Shown: positions 40,922 through 53,937, numbered from the stretch's first letter. The stretch: 64,000 bases of DNA from Brugia malayi (GCF_000002995.4 NW_025062476.1:5693001-5757000), one strand, 5' to 3'. The notes: generated by a model from the letters alone, not told the origin. Translations and numbers: made by a program.

Positions 40922-41141
40922 CTGCGGGTAAATGAAGATGAAGAGGGAGAGAGGGAAGGTAAGTGCTTTGGGCAAGGGGAATAGGTGCAAGAAGGAATCG
41001 ATATTTAATGGTACCAGGCATACTGCAGGGAAGTCTTGGATCAAGACTAATGGACAGGTAGCTCTTCAATTTATTTCTTTCTCTCTTGCTCTGCTTCATA
41101 TGTTAAGCAGTAAACGACCATATAAAATTCTCATACTTTAG

Positions 41142-41151
41142 CATATTGCAG
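41142..41151 (+). promoter_or_regulatory. Probable trans-splice acceptor of the PUM3 gene
   Basis: The bases CATATTGCAG end directly at the ATG at 41152. There is no coding exon upstream that joins, so spliced-leader addition immediately before the start codon is the simplest reading. Confidence 0.55.
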
Positions 41152-44100
41152 ATGGAAAGTAAACAGCAAGAAAAAGAGTTTATTGATAAAAAAACTGGGA
41201 AGGATAGTGCGAATCCGCCAGAAGCAAAAAAGAAACGAGTATCTTTTGCTGACGATTTGGAAAAGATGAAAGTATTTGATAGAAGGATGAAGCTAGCAGT
41301 GAGTGGAATTACTTGAAATTTAAATCCTGTTGTATAACAACTGCAGCTATCTTGTATGCTGTTTTATATGAATTGTCTCCGTAGTGATCAGTAAAGAGTC
41401 CTAAAAAGTTTTATTCGGATAGCGAAGCATCAAAAAAGTCTTCATGATTCAGGTAGATTAGTGAGATTTGCACATTTCAGGTCACACCATCAACAGCCAG
41501 TCCTGGTAGAAGCATCATTATGAAAAAGGAAGGTGGAATGAGGGAGATTTGCAATGAAGTCATAAAAAAAAGTGAATTCATGCAGGAGACTTCCATGAAT
41601 TCAGTAAGGAAACTTGCTGTACCAAATTCGGAAGAGGAGGAGACAAAGAAATCGAGAAAAAGACAATTGCAGAAAATTAGTTGTGGAAAAATTCGGCCAA
41701 CCAATGAAAGGAGAAAGTTGCAGGTTCGTGAATATCTACTTAAATACTGCGCAGGAAAACCTTTTCTTTACTTTTCTTGAGCAGATTTGAGCTTTTCTCC
41801 TCTTTCACAAAGCGTTATATTTCTTTTACTGTAATGGTTATTTAAATAGAAAGTACTTGGAATTATACCTGCTGTATTTAGGTGACACGGAAAATAAAAC
41901 AAAAATTGTTGAATATGCCAAAGAAAGAGCGCAAAGTGTATATTCGGGAGTTACGACGGAAGCACAAACCACATTTCGACCTTGTACTTCAGTGCAAACA
42001 TTTGTGGGAGAAATTGCGCTGGTAGTCTTCTTTCCTGATTTATTGTCTTTTGGTACTATTTCTTTCAATGAATCAGTTGGTTTTAGTTTATTTTGAATTT
42101 GTGTTTATTTGATTTATCAAAAATGCTACTATAGTGGAAAAACGAGTGAGACTGAACGAAAGAAGTTGGTCATCGATATTTATGGAATAGTGAAGGGAAA
42201 GGTGAAAGAATTAATATTCGCGCACGATGCATGCCGAATTGTAGAGTGCATGGTAAAAAATGGAGGGAGCGATGTACGGAATGCTCTTTTTGAAGAACTT
42301 GTATCAGAGATTATCAGCATGACTAAGTCAAAATATGCTCGTTTTTTCATCATTAAAATGCTCAAACATGGGTATGTTTTCAGTAAATTCCCACTTCTGC
42401 CAAATTTATCATGTTAACAATGAGAATGGAAGAGCTAGTTACTTAAATTAATCGCTTATAAGCTCTGTTCATTTCAGGCGGAAACTTAAATCTTATGCTT
42501 TTGCAAATGTTCGAAATTTTATATATTCCAGGAATTGTAATTTTAGTTAACTAAAACTTTTTTCCATTCAACTTGCTTAAACCTTAATTCAAATAGTTTC
42601 ACAGTAACTTCGAGTAGCTCGAAGTGATTAATGAATCGGTAACTCCTGAACAGTTTTTGAAAGCGTGACCTTCCGTTCTTCTGGTTCTTTTACTTATGTA
42701 TCATTGACGGAAATCAGGAAATCCAGCATATTATTTCTCTTGCAATATTTCAGTGTATTACAACAGTGAAAACGAACTTATAAAATTAATTCGTGTTCAG
42801 TATTCAAATGCTTTGATTTAGATCTGTGGTACAACGTCAAATAATATTCGATGCTTTCCGGGGTCACTGCGTGTCGTTATTACGCATGTCATCATCAGCA
42901 CAAGTTTTGGAGTCAGCCTACAATGATTATGCAAATGCACAACAACGATATAGCATTATTATTGAGTTTTATGGAGTGGATTTCTCTTATTTCAAAGTCA
43001 GTGGTTCTATTTGCGATTTTTCTCGTTTTTTTAGGATAAACTATTCAAATAAAATCATTTTCTAGCGGAATTTGGTTTAATCTTTAAATTAAGCTATTCT
43101 TGAATGCGGAATTTTATTGCAGAATATAAATAATAAAAAGTTGTAGCAAGTTTTTGCTATAATTTTTCTCTGTAGTTTAATTTAAAATTTGAAATCCGAA
43201 AGCACGAAAATGTCTGCAGCAGGGTTTTGACAATGAGAATTTCCAGTATTTTAGGCTGCTGATAACAGAGTACGCACTTTGAAAGAAATAATAATGGATT
43301 TTCCGAGCAGGAAATCATCGGTTGTGAAATATCTGGAAAACATCCTTATTGATATTGTGGACAAGTAAATTCTAAACAAAGACATTAAATTAACTTCAGT
43401 TGAATTTTGTTATTCTTTCTGATCACATGTTTTTGCTGAGAAGTGCGGAAATTTACTGCTTACAAATCATATTTGCTTATTTTTAGGCCTCAAATAAAGT
43501 TAAGTTTGACGCATCGTTTGTTGAGTGATTTTTTCGAATTTGCTGGCAACAAGCAGTTGGAAGAAATGATTGATTCACTAAAACTATACATACCACAGGT
43601 TACGCCGTCATTTCAACTTATAATAAATATTAATCTTATAAATTTTAGGTTTTGTAAATGTTTCATTTCTTATAGCTTGAGATCGAAGTAGGATAAAAGT
43701 ACGCGAGTGATAAAGGGAGAAAAAGGACGACGAAAAAGATATTTCGTGAATATTCGAGACGTTTTAATTAGAAGCTGTGAAGATTAGGTATAGATTTTTA
43801 AAAGAATTTTCCATTTTTTAGATTGTCCATACAAATGATGGCGTCCGCATTGCAATGAAATGTTTATGGAATAGCTCAGCGAGAACGCGGAAGGTTACTT
43901 ATTTTTTTTTAATATGAAGTTGGAATATTGAATATAATATATTAAAGAGACGATTTTTTGCTTCCAATTTATTTCTGGTGAAGGAATCAAGCGCTTGTTA
44001 CAGGTAATGCTGAAAAATTTCAAAGGACTTGTAATGAAAACTTGCTTGGAGGAATTTGCACATCGCTTCCTAATTGCTGTTTTCGATACTGTGGATGATA

Positions 44101-45614
44101 CAGTCTTAATTGATAGATACCTTTTAAAGGTTAACTTCTTTCTTTAAGGTTTTTGTGATTTATTGTCGAAAATTTGATGCACTAGGAGAAAAAATTATTT
44201 AATCTCAGTAATTGTTTTATCATAGGAAAAAGGACAAAAATAATTAGTTTATTTGTGTTATAATCAGTTTAAAAATGGTTATATGAATAAGCTTTCTAGG
44301 AACTGTTGGATAATATTGACGAAATTATTAAAAGTAATTATGGTGTAAAAATTATGCATCATTTAATTCATCCAAGAGATCCTCGCTTTTGTTCAGCATC
44401 ACAGATTGCAGTTTACAAGGCGGTTAGTTTATAATAATTGATCCTAACATTCCGAACTTGCTTCAAGGACTTAAAAGCATAATAGAGTGTAGAGGATTTA
44501 TAATTAAATTTAACCTTTTTCATAATTTTGCACTTATTTTACTTTGTGAAACATCTAATTTTAATTACAATTCTTTTAATTTAAATATTTCAGGGGGACG
44601 AAAATCCTTACAGCAAAAAGGATTCTAAGCTGCGTTACGCAGAGTTATTTTCATATATTCAGAAGCCATTTTGCAGTTATTTCGCTACAAACATGGATGT
44701 CTTGCTTTTCGAGAGTCACGCGTCGTTACTTATCTTGGACCTGCTTGAGGCTCCAAGTACGTTTGCAGTAATTCATCTAATCTCAGCTAAATTTCGAAAT
44801 CGCAAGGTTTTGTAATAGATAACCAACTCAAGTTGTTAATTATTTCTATCATAATTAACAGTGATATTTGTGTTGTTATGATCATATTATATCTCTATTT
44901 TATTTGTAACAACAAGGGAAGAAGAGCGAACCCCGTTCCATGTGTTTTATTGCAAATGCATTAATAGTTTTAATCATTTGAATAAAAATTTTTTCTAGGG
45001 TAAAAAAGTTTTTAGATTCCAGATATGTTTTCTTACTCCAGAAGTTCAATCTTTTAGCTGATTTGGATGTTTTCGATCGGAAAGTAAGTTTGGAAGATCG
45101 TGCAGCCTGCTATGATGCAATTGCTTTAATATGCAGTCGGGAATTCATACCTTGTGATAGAGAACAACTTCATCCGGTTGAACATCCCCAGGCACATTTT
45201 GTAATTTCTAAATTGCTGAAAAGTGATTCTAAATTTGACATCAGGCTCGGTGACTTTATTGTGGAACGCTGCAGAGATCAATTATCATCTTGGGTAATTT
45301 TTATTCGTTTCAAATTCCTTCAGCTATTTTTGAAATTATGAGTTAATCAGTGTCTCATATTTATGTAAATTTTAGGTTAAACTACATCTATAAACAAGAG
45401 TTGTAGGGAGGACTTGTTACCTGGTATTTGTCTTCATTATTCATGAAAGTATTAATTTCAGCTCGCATGTAATAAAGGATGTTTCATCCTTTTGCATATT
45501 CTCGAAAATGCATCTCAACAGACTCAAAAATTGTTAAGAAGTGCGTTGTCTTTGGCAGTAGTAGGAAAATATCACACAAAAGGAGCTACTGCATTAAAGC
45601 AGAAATTGAAATAA
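41152..45614 (+). CDS. Pumilio homolog 3 / Puf6-type nucleolar protein (PUM3, CPL domain)
   Basis: PUM3/Puf6 proteins bind RNA and DNA through eleven PUM-like repeats and act in large ribosomal subunit biogenesis in the nucleolus. Exons join in phase from MESKQQEKEF onward. The N-terminal tail is Lys-rich and includes KKKRVSFADDL. The exon starting at about 41882 gives KIKQKLLNMPKKERKVYIRE and LVLQCKHLWEKLR. PUM-like repeats follow: VKELIFAHDACRIVECMVK, ISMTKSKYARFFIIKML, SLLRMSSSAQVLESAYND, IVHTNDGVRIAMKCLWN and IIKSNYGVKIMHHLIHPRDP. The C-terminal CPL domain contains EHPQAHFVISKLL, then NKGCFILLHILE, and ends GATALKQKLK. Helix-by-helix order follows human PUM3, and length is similar. AATAAA lies at 45694, 80 bases after the stop. 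The exon boundary at 41724 (CAG|GTTCGT to TTTAG|GTGACA) was chosen by frame. Confidence 0.93.
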
Positions 45615-45693
45615 TATTATGTTTGTGATTTTTTTTTTGTAGTTCAAATTTTTATATTTGTATTTTTTCTCGTAATTTTTTTACTAATGTTCA

Positions 45694-45699
45694 AATAAA
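45694..45699 (+). terminator. Poly(A) signal of PUM3
   Basis: AATAAA 80 bases downstream of the PUM3 stop codon, a usual distance for nematode 3' UTRs. Confidence 0.5.
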
Positions 45700-46226
45700 T
45701 TGTCACTTCGTTTTTCTGTTAGTTAAAGGAAAAGAGATGGATGAGTTCAGAGAGAATGAGTTCAAAGAGATGGATGATTTAGGGTGTAATCCACTACTAT
45801 CGTTCGCTGTAGTATCTGAAAAGTTGTACTTCTTATCAGTCTACTCAAACATGTTTAGTAGCGAATGAAAAGGTAATGAGTTGAAAAAATTCGAAATGTA
45901 TTTTTTATCAGTTCTGGTTTTACATCGGACAGTAAGCATAATAAAGCTAAATATTGTACCAAATATAATCAGGGTTAGCTGAATTGACTGTAAAGATCAA
46001 TTTGCACACTGAAATTTTCTCCGTCTATGAAATTCTTCTACAGCACACTACTTAACGAGGTGCATTTTCAGCAACAATTTGTGGTTAATTTTCAATAAGT
46101 TAAGATTTTGCAGTTTGGGTAGGTATAAGGTGCAATTTCCTAGAAAGATTAGTGGACTTTTTGATATGGTAATATAGATCAAAATAAAAACAATAAACAT
46201 AAATTCTACACAGTATACAAACAATA
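45700..46226. other. Convergent gap between PUM3 and the CCCH gene
   Basis: AT-rich; I see no gene or notable repeat in it. Confidence 0.6.
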
Positions 46227-46613
46227 TTACTGCTTCTTTGGAAGCACACTTTGAGGATTAATTACATAGAGGAAGTCGTCAAATACATTGAACTGCAAAG
46301 GCTTAAGCTCAATTTCTTCATCGTGAACTTTGTTACTCCGGAATGGATCCTGTACTGTCGTCTCAATTGCATTTTCTGACGCCGATTTTATTTGGGACAC
46401 GGTTTTTGATTCCCAGTATAATTTTGTTTCTGTCTTTGAATACTGTGATTTCGAAACCGGCTCCAATTGGCTCCTTCTTCTCTTCTCTTCCAGATGCGTG
46501 GTTTCTAATTTGATTCTAGAATCAGCCACTTGTTTCACCAGATGAAAGGTTCATCTTGTGATACATTCCAGAATTTTAGGATATTGGCTTATCATTGCAA
46601 TACCATGAAAGAC

Positions 46614-46648
<35 letters not shown>

Positions 46649-47903
46649 GGGAACTTATCAATACCTAGAAAAAGAAGCATTATCCAAGTAATCATCTGTT
46701 TGTCCTGAAGAAAGCTGTGGTGAAGACAAAGAAGATCGGGATAGTCGATCCAGGCATTTTTCTAAATCTATTCGTACAGGATCATGGATAAAGTGACATT
46801 GGTCGCCGTAAGGACAATAACCAAATGTAGTGTATTTAATACAGAAAGCAGTACGATAACGAGGATTGCTGAAAATTTTCTGAAAAACAAAACGTACAGA
46901 TATTCAAAGCAAAAATATTCAAAGTGAATTGAAACTTGAAAGAATGTCAAATCTTTAAGGGATTTCAGTATTTTTTGAAGATTGCTACTGTTGAAACCAA
47001 AAGTCAAAAATTTATTTATTGGAATAAAATGAACGATAAAATTAGTTTCTGAGAATATTTTCGAATCTGATGCACTGGCTGCTAACCACTTCTGTCTTTG
47101 GCATAGGCCGCAACTCCTCTGGACCATGTGCGAATTTGCAACGTTTCCCATAATTGCAACGACCAGTATCTTTCCAGGCTTGACATGGTACCGTCTGAAA
47201 CTTGCACTATTATCAATATGCAAAATGTCAATGTTAAGAGACATTTTGACGTCAGTCTACAAAGCACAGCCAATATTAATTTATATTATGCTGCATGTCA
47301 GTAATGATTTGGTTGTAAGAAGGCTAAAAAAGAAATTAGCAATAACTGTTTCATACAATTGTCATGTGAAGCATATTTTCTCCTGATTATCCATTTTCTG
47401 TTCATCCGTTGACAAAAAACAAAACACTTCACAATTTGTTTTTCCTTTTAATGTAATTAATTGTACACTATATAAAAAGTGATTAATTTTATACTTCTAC
47501 TGCTTTGTATCGTCTGCCACATAAATTTTTGATATAATTGGGGATTTATATTATGCTGCACGTCAGTAATGATTTGGTTCTTTTAATTCCAAACTAAATC
47601 GATCTTTTAATTCCAAACGGTTTTGTTCGCATATTTTGACTGAATATTAGATTTACATATTTGAAATATATATATTAAAAAATATAATATATATATATTA
47701 AAAAAAATGATAAAAACGGGAATTGTTTAATTAAAAGTGCTGACCTTATGCGTCTCAGCTTTCCGTTTTTGTTTTCGTTCAGCTAATAGCACTTGTGATT
47801 GATGAATAAACTGGAACCATTGCCAAATATACAGATCACTTTTTTTAAAACCTGAATCGAAAGGCTTCTCTCTTAACAGATCTTGTCCTATCACTGCATT
47901 CAT
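46227..47903 (-). CDS. Tandem CCCH zinc-finger protein (TIS11/tristetraprolin-like)
   Basis: Tandem CCCH proteins bind AU-rich RNA; in nematodes many control maternal mRNAs and mRNA decay. The exon at about 47756-47903 encodes MNAVIGQDLLREKPF and a basic stretch (ERKQKRKAETHK). The next exon has finger 1, CQAWKDTGRCNYGKRCKFAH (C-x8-C-x5-C-x3-H), with FQTVP in place of the usual YKTEL lead and PEELRPMPK after it. The exon at about 46672-46880 has finger 2 with the same spacing, CIKYTTFGYCPYGDQCHFIH, led by NPRYRTAF. A Ser-rich stretch follows, then the last exon (46227-46510), a charged tail ending INPQSVLPKKQ. An upstream exon (about 48070-48167, LTLTANKVRTAVIES) joins in phase through LLKASFKQQ to the first listed exon. 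No ATG was found there, so the true start may lie upstream of 47903. Confidence 0.87.
46618..46646. repeat. Poly(T) tract of about 29 bases
   Basis: A homopolymer run in the last intron of the CCCH gene, without target-site duplication or other sign of a retroposed element. Confidence 0.8.
47281..47618. repeat. Direct repeats flanking an intron segment of the CCCH gene
   Basis: A 34-bp sequence at 47281-47314 recurs at 47546-47579 with one mismatch. The second copy is followed by a 16-bp direct repeat (TCTTTTAATTCCAAAC) at 47579-47594 and 47603-47618. It looks like a local duplication rather than a recognised transposon. Confidence 0.85.
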
Positions 47904-48167
47904 AATTTGTTGCTTGAAGCTAGCTTTAAGTAATCTGAACTATTTCATCTATTTAGCTAACATATAATCAAGTATGTAAGGGAAATTTATACTTATAAAC
48001 CTGAACGACCCTAAAATGGTTTTTGAAATTGATAAGTAATATCTATTGGAATGAATTTTAAAGTTAAACAGAACTAACCCTTCGCTTTCAATGACTGCAG
48101 TTCTCACTTTGTTTGCTGTCAATGTAAGTTGTGGTAATTCCAAACTCTTCAGATGGGCATTGTTCTA

Positions 48168-50242
48168 CAGAGCGCTTCACAACTGACTCCTTTTACCGCC
48201 ATATTGAGATTTTTCTCTGCAGTAAGCTTTCAACTTCTCTTTTTTAGGTTGAATTGAGGAATTACGATGAAATGACCAGTGGGACTTTATGAACTCTTTA
48301 ATTGGTTTTTGTTAAGATTACTTGAACTGATAAACATAGCATAATTTGGATATTAAATAAATCCTTGAGTATTAAATGCAAAATTACCTAGTGCTAATAT
48401 GTATGAAAAATTCAAAATCCAACAACTGAAATGTAATAAAGTTTTTAATAATCGAACATGCAAATGGTTATCCAAAGAACTGAAATTCAAGGATAAGGCA
48501 AAGATTCACTTATACGTCGCAAATGCAGAAAATTTTTTCTTACCTTATTGGACTCATGGCCTACATAATTTCTTCCTTTTTCTAGACATAAAGTCCTATT
48601 TTATTTTTTGAACTATACCACTATATCAGCAAATAAAATCAGCTGACTGGTCTTGATAATCATATCTTGATCTTCTTTTAAGTCTTATAATAATTGATGA
48701 ATAACTGATGTAATACCACTTCATCTCATCACATTCCAAAAAAACTTCAATTGACAACAAGAACTGGTTTGAAATTTAGAATAATCCTTCTATTTTCCTA
48801 CTTGGCTCGTTATTTAATAATTTTGTATGACTTTAGGGTAGCATTCGTTCCTATCGTTCAATGAAAAATTAGGCCCAAATAAATTATATACCATCATTTG
48901 TCCTTAATGACATTTTTTTCGCAACCATCGATTATTTCTTAAATCTAATAGAAACAAACTGTTTTATACTTGTATCCCTTAAATGCTTAATCATAATGAA
49001 CTGAAGTGAACTATTATGATTAGTCCTTAATGGATTCAATGTTAATGTCAGTGACCTGTTAATTAACAAAATTTTTTTAATTTCTACTTGTATTTTTAGT
49101 CTGTTTTTGTAAAAGAGCATACTGTCTTTCTATGTCAGATGTTGAATGATAAATAACTGAATGAAAAGGTGAATTCTTGATTTCTTAAAGGCGGGATTTA
49201 ATTGACCTTTAAATTCCGTTTTATTCTTTTTATTCTTATATTTATACTTTAGCAAATTATTATATTTAAATTTGAATAAATATGCCTTATCAGTACATCC
49301 AGCTTATTTTTGACCTTTATCTTTAATTTTTCCATCATCTTTCTCTTCAAATCAAAGCTTTGAACATATATCAAACAAATTTCCATTAATAAATTTTGAT
49401 ACTGCAATAACAGATAAAAAAATGTTGGCTAATTCGAAGAATACTTTTTAGCCTCTCCAGCTCAAACTAATCGGTATTCGCAATTCAAAAGAAGGATAAG
49501 TCTCTTTGATCTTCATAAATTCATTAATTAGAAATTTTTTCTTGAAGATTTTTAATACATTTCGGTTACTCTACAGTTATATATAATTTATTATATTTGT
49601 AGTAATTAATAGACGTCTTAAAAACCACTTCTAGCTTACTGATAGAATTTTTGAATTATAAAAAGTTGAAGAAGTGATTAAATGAGTGATGTGACATTAG
49701 CTGAGATGCATTAAGTGGATCAGTTATAATCCATTTTCCGCCAATAATTATAAGCATTGTGCCAGTCATTTCGGCTTATTTCTTTCCTTAATGAGCAGGC
49801 AGTATTTTCTGTTTAATTTCCAAATATTCACAATTATAGTCAAACTGTCCACGATTTGCAAACGGTATGATCCGTTATTTTTAAAAAACGAAATTCTAAT
49901 TGATGAAACTTTTCTGATGAAAGATTTCGAAAGCTGATCCATTACTGATTAATTTGGCTTGACATCCAATTTTCAAGATGTCTTAATGTTATTAAGCAAA
50001 TAGTATTGTATTACCTGGAATTTCTTTCTAAGTAGATTATTGAATACCACTAATTATTAAGAAATACGGAAATATAAAGTACTGAAACATAAAAAATTTT
50101 TTCATCGTTAATTCATCATTTGTGGAGTTCTGCTATATTGGATCAGTAAATTTAGTCTGATAATGTGAGGCAAAAAGTATTATTCTCTACTCCAAAAAAA
50201 TCTCTAGTCCTTCAAAAATTCCAAACAGACACAGTTAAAAGT
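48168..50242. other. AT-rich intergenic region of about 2 kb
   Basis: It lies between the 5' end of the CCCH gene and the 3' end of the ABHD17-like gene. A minus-strand ATGGCGGTA at about 48207 could belong to the 5' end of the CCCH gene. Otherwise I see no convincing exon; a 70-codon plus-strand frame at 48399 has no supporting context. Confidence 0.5.
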
Positions 50243-53200
50243 TTAAAAATTATAATCAATAAATGCTCGTTTCGTTTTCACTGGTTCATTCCATTTCCTG
50301 CTATTATCAAGCTCATGAAACAGAAACTGTTGCACGCGGTTCCACATTTTGCGTTCGCAATATATGCCCTATAAAAATTGCTTACATTTAATTTTCCGAA
50401 ATTTGAAATTACATTTGCTCAAATGCAAATTAAATCTATCAGTCTTATTGTACAACTTTGTCTAAAAATTTCTGAAAGTAATTATTATTTTAGAAAATTT
50501 TCGATACAAATGGAATTCCCAGAAGCGATCAACTTTTCCTAAAATATGAGATGGAAATGCTGCTTTTAAAGATTAAATTTTACTTGATGAGTAGCTTCAT
50601 CAAGATAAAAAGGTTTTGTAGCGTTTGGTAGTCGCTTTTGTAATACAATACTATGATTAATCGAAACAATCGCATCCTTCACTCCATGACAGATTAATGT
50701 ACGACAATGTACTTTTGACACTTTATCGATGCTGTAAAATTTATTGGAGTTACATGCATAACACGGAGTTTTTAGAAAAACGATCTTTTATCTTATTTAC
50801 CAAGCAGAGTAAAGAATATTAAATTCGATAAGAAAGTAAGGAGTTTAGTAAAGATACCAATTTCTGGGATTATCAGCGTTATCTTATTACTTAGTGTATG
50901 ATTCAGTAGTAAACTTCAGGAACTACCAATAAATCAATCCATTGCTTATCACAGCAAATAATATTTCGTTCATTCATTCTTAGTTAAATTGTTGATAGTT
51001 TGGACAGAAGTCAGGGATCTCGCTGTTCGACTTTCAGTTTAAACTTCAAACAAGTCGAAAAGTCAAGTGGAAGAAATTTCCGATTTGTTTGAAGCTCTCA
51101 AAAATATTTTCATTTTTTAAATTTCGTTTTTGTAATTGCTGCACTGAACGAGAAATTTAGTTCTTATCGATCGAGCACAAATGTGTATAAAAATTGTCAA
51201 ACAAAATGCATGTAGAAAACAGACCTTGAGAACTGATCCAAACAACAGGTCCTTTTACTATCCGGTTTGCGTCCAAGAACACGTAATAGGGATGTGAAAG
51301 GGGCAATTAGAACCAATCCTGCCACCTATAATATCACGTTTTTAATTTAGAAGAAAATGATAATGCGAGTACATGGTTTTGATCATAAATAAAATATTGA
51401 TAATTAAATTGTTCTGTTTCGATTCTATGCTATGTCAAATGAATTTGTTGCGTTTGGAACACATATACATGATACTAATTGCATTGATGTTTTAGGCACA
51501 AATCAAATAACTCATTGGTTTGATATCATCATAGAAAGCTTAAATGAGCAAATTTAAAATAAATTTTTTTCTTTTCTACACATAAATGCAACTGGATCTG
51601 TTCTCATTTCTTCATTCGTTTTGTTGCAATAAATTCAGAAACACTTCGTGAATAAATAATTGGCTTAACGGAACTTTTTCACGTGACGCCAAATGAATAG
51701 CAACTGCGGTGCCCATACTGAATCCTATTAGGATTATTTCATTTGGTTGTGCCCTCATTTCTTCAATTAAATAGCTAAATTTTTAAAATCATAACTTTCA
51801 TTTTGATATAACTCATGCTGAAGGTTTTACAATATTTTTTTATTTGAAGACTAATTAATAAGTTTATGTATATATAATCAAAACATTTTGATAGCTCTAC
51901 AACATCATTGCACTGAACATTGAGAATTCATCATTTCTACTTGAATATATAAAGAATGATAAGCATCATGTTTCCTTGTTATTCATCAATTACTTCTCTG
52001 CAGAACATGAAGATAACAGAAGAGTTAACTGCCACCTACGTCTATTTTCTATAAGAACTCAATTTATTGTGAAACAAACTGATAAACGGTCTCCATATTC
52101 TGATAAACGCTTTTTTCTGTTGGAGTTCCAGTACTCAACCCAAAACCACTGTAGTCAAATGCCATCAGATCACACTGTAAAAAATCTGCTATATCAACCT
52201 GAAATGTTCAACAATGAGCTGAACATAAAATCCTGGATAATCAGCGACCAATAACTCAGAACAAAATCTTCTAGAACAGCATAAAAATTTACAAAATGCA
52301 GAAATTAAAATTTGAAAAGCTAATACTTCATTGCTGTTCAAAATTTAATGTTTCTATTACAGATAAGATGATGAGGAACATACCAAGTTAGGATCGGTAA
52401 GCATACACGATCCAAGATCTGAACTATTTGGCTGGGCAAAAAGTATTACATAAGGCGCTGATTTTTTGCATTGGTAAGATTTCTCACATCGGACATAAAG
52501 CGCCACCATAGTATCGTCATTAGCTGATGTTATTAAATGGACCTACTTTTCAACACTTAATTTTAATGCAAAGTTCTCTTTTTAAAGAAAAATTTGGCAT
52601 CTCTAAATATTCAATTTTTTGTTTCAAGGAATAGATATGGTAACTTTTTTTTTAATTTTTCGAGCTTTTTCTTTAATTTAAACGGTAAATAAATGAATTA
52701 TAATGAAGGATTAAACTAAGCCGAACACATGATAAGATGATACTAGCAAAAAGCATTTGCTACTTATAATATTTCTCACTTCTATATTATAGTAATTAAA
52801 GCAACGATATTTTGGATTCTCTACATTATCATTTATTGCATTGGTTTCTCACTGAATATTTCATCCAAAAATCTAGCTGATTTTTCAATCATTTTTCGAT
52901 GATAAAAATTTTGCTTCAAATAGCATAGTTTTCAATATGTTCAACCTCAATCCGCAACAGCTGGTCCGCGACATCTGAATTTTTAAATTTTGGTAACAAT
53001 AAATGCGGCAAGCAGATGGTCAAATCGGTACTTTCTCGAGCGCTTTTTGCATCGCGAAAATGTTGGCGATTGTTAGCCTAAAATTTTGCTTTTAGTAAAT
53101 CAATATTTTATGAATATATTTTCTAAAAAAATATCAATGGTAGAAGTTCTTTTAATGTACGAACATTGAATTTTGGGTTTGAAATATCCAAAGACTCTTT

Positions 53201-53937
53201 TCAAAAATTTCATGTGTCTTGTTCACTTGCTTATTTAATTTAAATCGTTCTGCTAAATAAGATACAGCAGTGTCGTTTCCAATGTGTAGTAAACACATTA
53301 ATACTTATTTGCTGAATGAACATATCGTCAAACAGTGGGAGCAAATAATGGAACAAAATATGGGCATTAGGGTATAGTCCATAAAATTATAACAAGAAGC
53401 GCTTCATAATTTTTTGCATAATCAATGAGGTTAAACATTTTGCAGTACTTTTATTAGCTTTGATTTTCATTAACTTTGCTTTTGAATTCAATCATTAATT
53501 ATTTTCTTGTACTGTTTTATTCTTGTTTAGCACCTGTTTTTTAAACGAGTTGCTCACCTTTCCACCAATTAGAAAATAGTAATGACAATGTTTTGGAGGA
53601 TGAAAAGCAGCTTTTTGGATCATTAAACTTGGTACTGGTGGACAGAGAACATAGCATACTTTAGTTGTCCATTTTAATGTATCAAGCAGTCTTCTCCATG
53701 CTGTCATTTCATCTCTTTCTACTTTTGCCAGTTCTTCTTCAGTCTATGTTTTCTAACTGATATGCGTGTCAAAGGAAGTTAAAGAAAAAAATGTCATAGT
53801 TTGGCGCAATAAATCTCGAATTCATTACATTACTTATTAATACATGAACAATACTTTAAGTCTCAACGTGCATTGCACGCAATACATCCTTACTTGGTGA
53901 TTTGGTTTAGCAACACAAGCACAGATTCCATTTGGTT
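50243..53937 (-). CDS. Alpha/beta hydrolase, ABHD17 (FAM108)-like
   Basis: ABHD17 proteins are membrane-bound serine hydrolases that remove palmitate from proteins such as Ras. Exons in order carry TEEELAKVERDEMTAWRR and CPPVPSLMIQKAAFHPPK (matching CCPP...AKLAFLPPE of the family). They continue with LLRIEVEHIE, VRCEKSYQCKKSAPYVILF joined to AQPNSSDLGS, and CDLMAFDYSGFGLSTGTPTE. The nucleophile elbow LIGFSMGTAVAIHLA follows, then GLVLIAPFTSLLRVL. The acid (HGVKDAIVS) and the histidine (DEATHQ) come last, split from a final exon GIYCERKMWNRVQQFL ending FIDYNF. Ser, Asp and His of the triad are present. The oxyanion-loop HGNA of the family reads AQPN. The exon at 53894-53937 (NGICACVAKPNHQ) is joined in phase to TEEEL; it is preceded by an unplaced first exon, possibly MSESMSSIS at about 54416. 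The Cys-rich N-terminus typical of palmitoylated ABHD17 is only partly seen. Confidence 0.86.

Noticed and set aside
47655..47710. AT-palindrome as possible origin or hairpin RNA
   Set aside because: It is simple (AT)n sequence in an intron, without further structure.
48399..48611. 70-codon plus-strand frame starting with ATG
   Set aside because: No trans-splice acceptor, no recognisable domain and Lys/Phe/Asn-heavy composition; not enough to call a gene.
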